Source of the DNA: Kangiella marina
Lineage (GTDB): Bacteria; Pseudomonadota; Gammaproteobacteria; Enterobacterales; Kangiellaceae
Assembly: GCF_039541235.1 (NCBI RefSeq)
Contig: NZ_BAABFV010000001.1
Span: 248,001 to 312,000 of the forward strand
DNA: 64,000 nucleotides
Reading direction: 5' to 3'
The notes under the pieces are model-generated. The model ran no database searches. It was not told where the DNA came from and saw only the letters and a list, made by a program, of their open reading frames with translations. Made by a program: the position numbers and the translations under genes. Every line of letters starts with the position of its first letter. Position 1 is the first letter of the stretch. Positions 63,445 to 64,000 of the stretch are shown piece after piece.

Positions 63445-64000
63445 ATGAAAGACTTTAGCTTCAACCGTTATCACAATATTGTCATTAAAGTAGGATCTGC
63501 CCTCGTGGCACCTGATGGGCACTCCTGCTCAACTCAGCACTGCCTCCCTTTGGCGAACTTTATCAAAAAGTGTCAGCGGTTAAATAAACAGGTCACCTTA
63601 ATTAGTTCTGGGGCCGTCGCAGCGGGGTTTAATACCCTAAAGCCTACCGAGGGTAGCTTGTCACTTGATGAAAAGCAGGCGCTAGCCGCTGTTGGCCAAT
63701 CAAAAGTCATCAATCACTGGCAACGTTTTTTTGATAACCATGTCGCTCAGGTCTTATTGACCGCCGCTGATATCAACAACAGCTCCCGCTCACACAATGC
63801 CAAACAAACGCTCAATAAGTTACAGCAATATGGCGTTTTGCCAATCATCAACGAAAACGACACCGTAGCCACAGCTGAACTTAAGTTTGGTGATAATGAT
63901 AACTTAGCAGCCCAAGTTGCCAACCTGATTGAAGCCGATTTGTTAATCATCTGTAGTGATGTCGATGGCCTGTATGACATTAATCCGCATGATAACCCAA
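63445..64000 (+). CDS. proB: Glutamate 5-kinase, N-terminal part (runs off window)
   Basis: The first 185 codons of ProB, the amino-acid kinase that phosphorylates glutamate for proline synthesis. It has the ATP-side motif NIVIKVGSALV, the ISSGAVAAGF loop, the glutamate-binding PIINENDTVATAELKFGDNDNLAAQVA and the SDVDGLYDINP segment. The ATG at 63445 is chosen because GAGGA (63434-63438) lies 6 nt upstream. The frame is open to the window end; the PUA domain, if present, is outside. Confidence 0.94.
   Translation, partial: MKDFSFNRYHNIVIKVGSALVAPDGHSCSTQHCLPLANFIKKCQRLNKQVTLISSGAVAAGFNTLKPTEGSLSLDEKQALAAVGQSKVINHWQRFFDNHVAQVLLTAADINNSSRSHNAKQTLNKLQQYGVLPIINENDTVATAELKFGDNDNLAAQVANLIEADLLIICSDVDGLYDINPHDNP

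Overview
This window looks like chromosomal DNA of a marine gammaproteobacterium of moderate, slightly AT-rich composition. The gene content and protein style are most like Kangiella or a close relative in the Oceanospirillales-type lineages. That assignment is inferred from gene content and was not checked by search. Most genes are housekeeping or central metabolism with E. coli-like neighbourhoods (asd-fimV-truA-accD-folC-SPOR-cvpA-purF; aat-bpt-infA / clpS-clpA). There is no prophage, IS transposase, CRISPR array or rRNA operon. Two tRNA genes are present: Arg-CCU on the minus strand and Val-UAC on the plus strand.

Layout. 0-3.7 kb: amino-acid catabolism, with the end of a saccharopine dehydrogenase, a small EF-hand protein, an ALDH7-type aminoadipate-semialdehyde dehydrogenase and a leucine-dehydrogenase-like enzyme. 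3.7-5.0 kb: an unknown minus-strand gene split by one in-frame amber codon. 5.5-10.9 kb: a complete arginine-to-spermidine pathway (speD, speE, speA, aguA, aguB). 11-15.2 kb: a lipoprotein-rhodanese, tRNA-Arg, and a LysR regulator divergent from glutathione-dependent formaldehyde detoxification (frmA, S-formylglutathione hydrolase). 15.3-21.6 kb: umuDC, then the N-degron genes aat, bpt, clpA and clpS around infA. 21.7-32 kb: envelope proteins and peptidases (M16 and M1 lipoproteins, YqhA, YegP, AhpD-like) and a cyanophycinase-like protein. 32-40 kb: gltX, tRNA-Val, a GlcD-type oxidase, a ZIP-like membrane protein and a very long sensor gene also split by an in-frame amber codon. 40-53 kb: purF, cvpA, SPOR, folC, accD, truA, fimV, asd, pepN.

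53.2-56.3 kb is the most accessory-looking stretch. It holds a small gene with aberrant C-ending codon use, an AT-rich lipoprotein gene flanked by an inverted pair of repeats, a cluster of four different palindromic repeats, and two tandem MopE-like calcium-binding secreted proteins, one of which stops mid-motif right beside a repeat. 56.4-63.1 kb: a three-gene 2-oxoacid dehydrogenase operon behind a perfect 16-bp palindrome, and an S9 prolyl oligopeptidase. The window ends inside proB, which is preceded by a short ORF and a terminator hairpin arranged like an attenuator.

The observations most worth following are: (1) two long minus-strand genes each interrupted by a single in-frame TAG with intact frame on both sides, one at a position where the propeller repeat predicts Trp; (2) the repeat-rich 53.6-55.6 kb locus; (3) the palindrome ahead of the 2-oxoacid dehydrogenase operon together with the duplicated lipoyl and E3-binding domains in E2; (4) the cyanophycinase-like protein lacking the expected nucleophile; (5) the proB leader.
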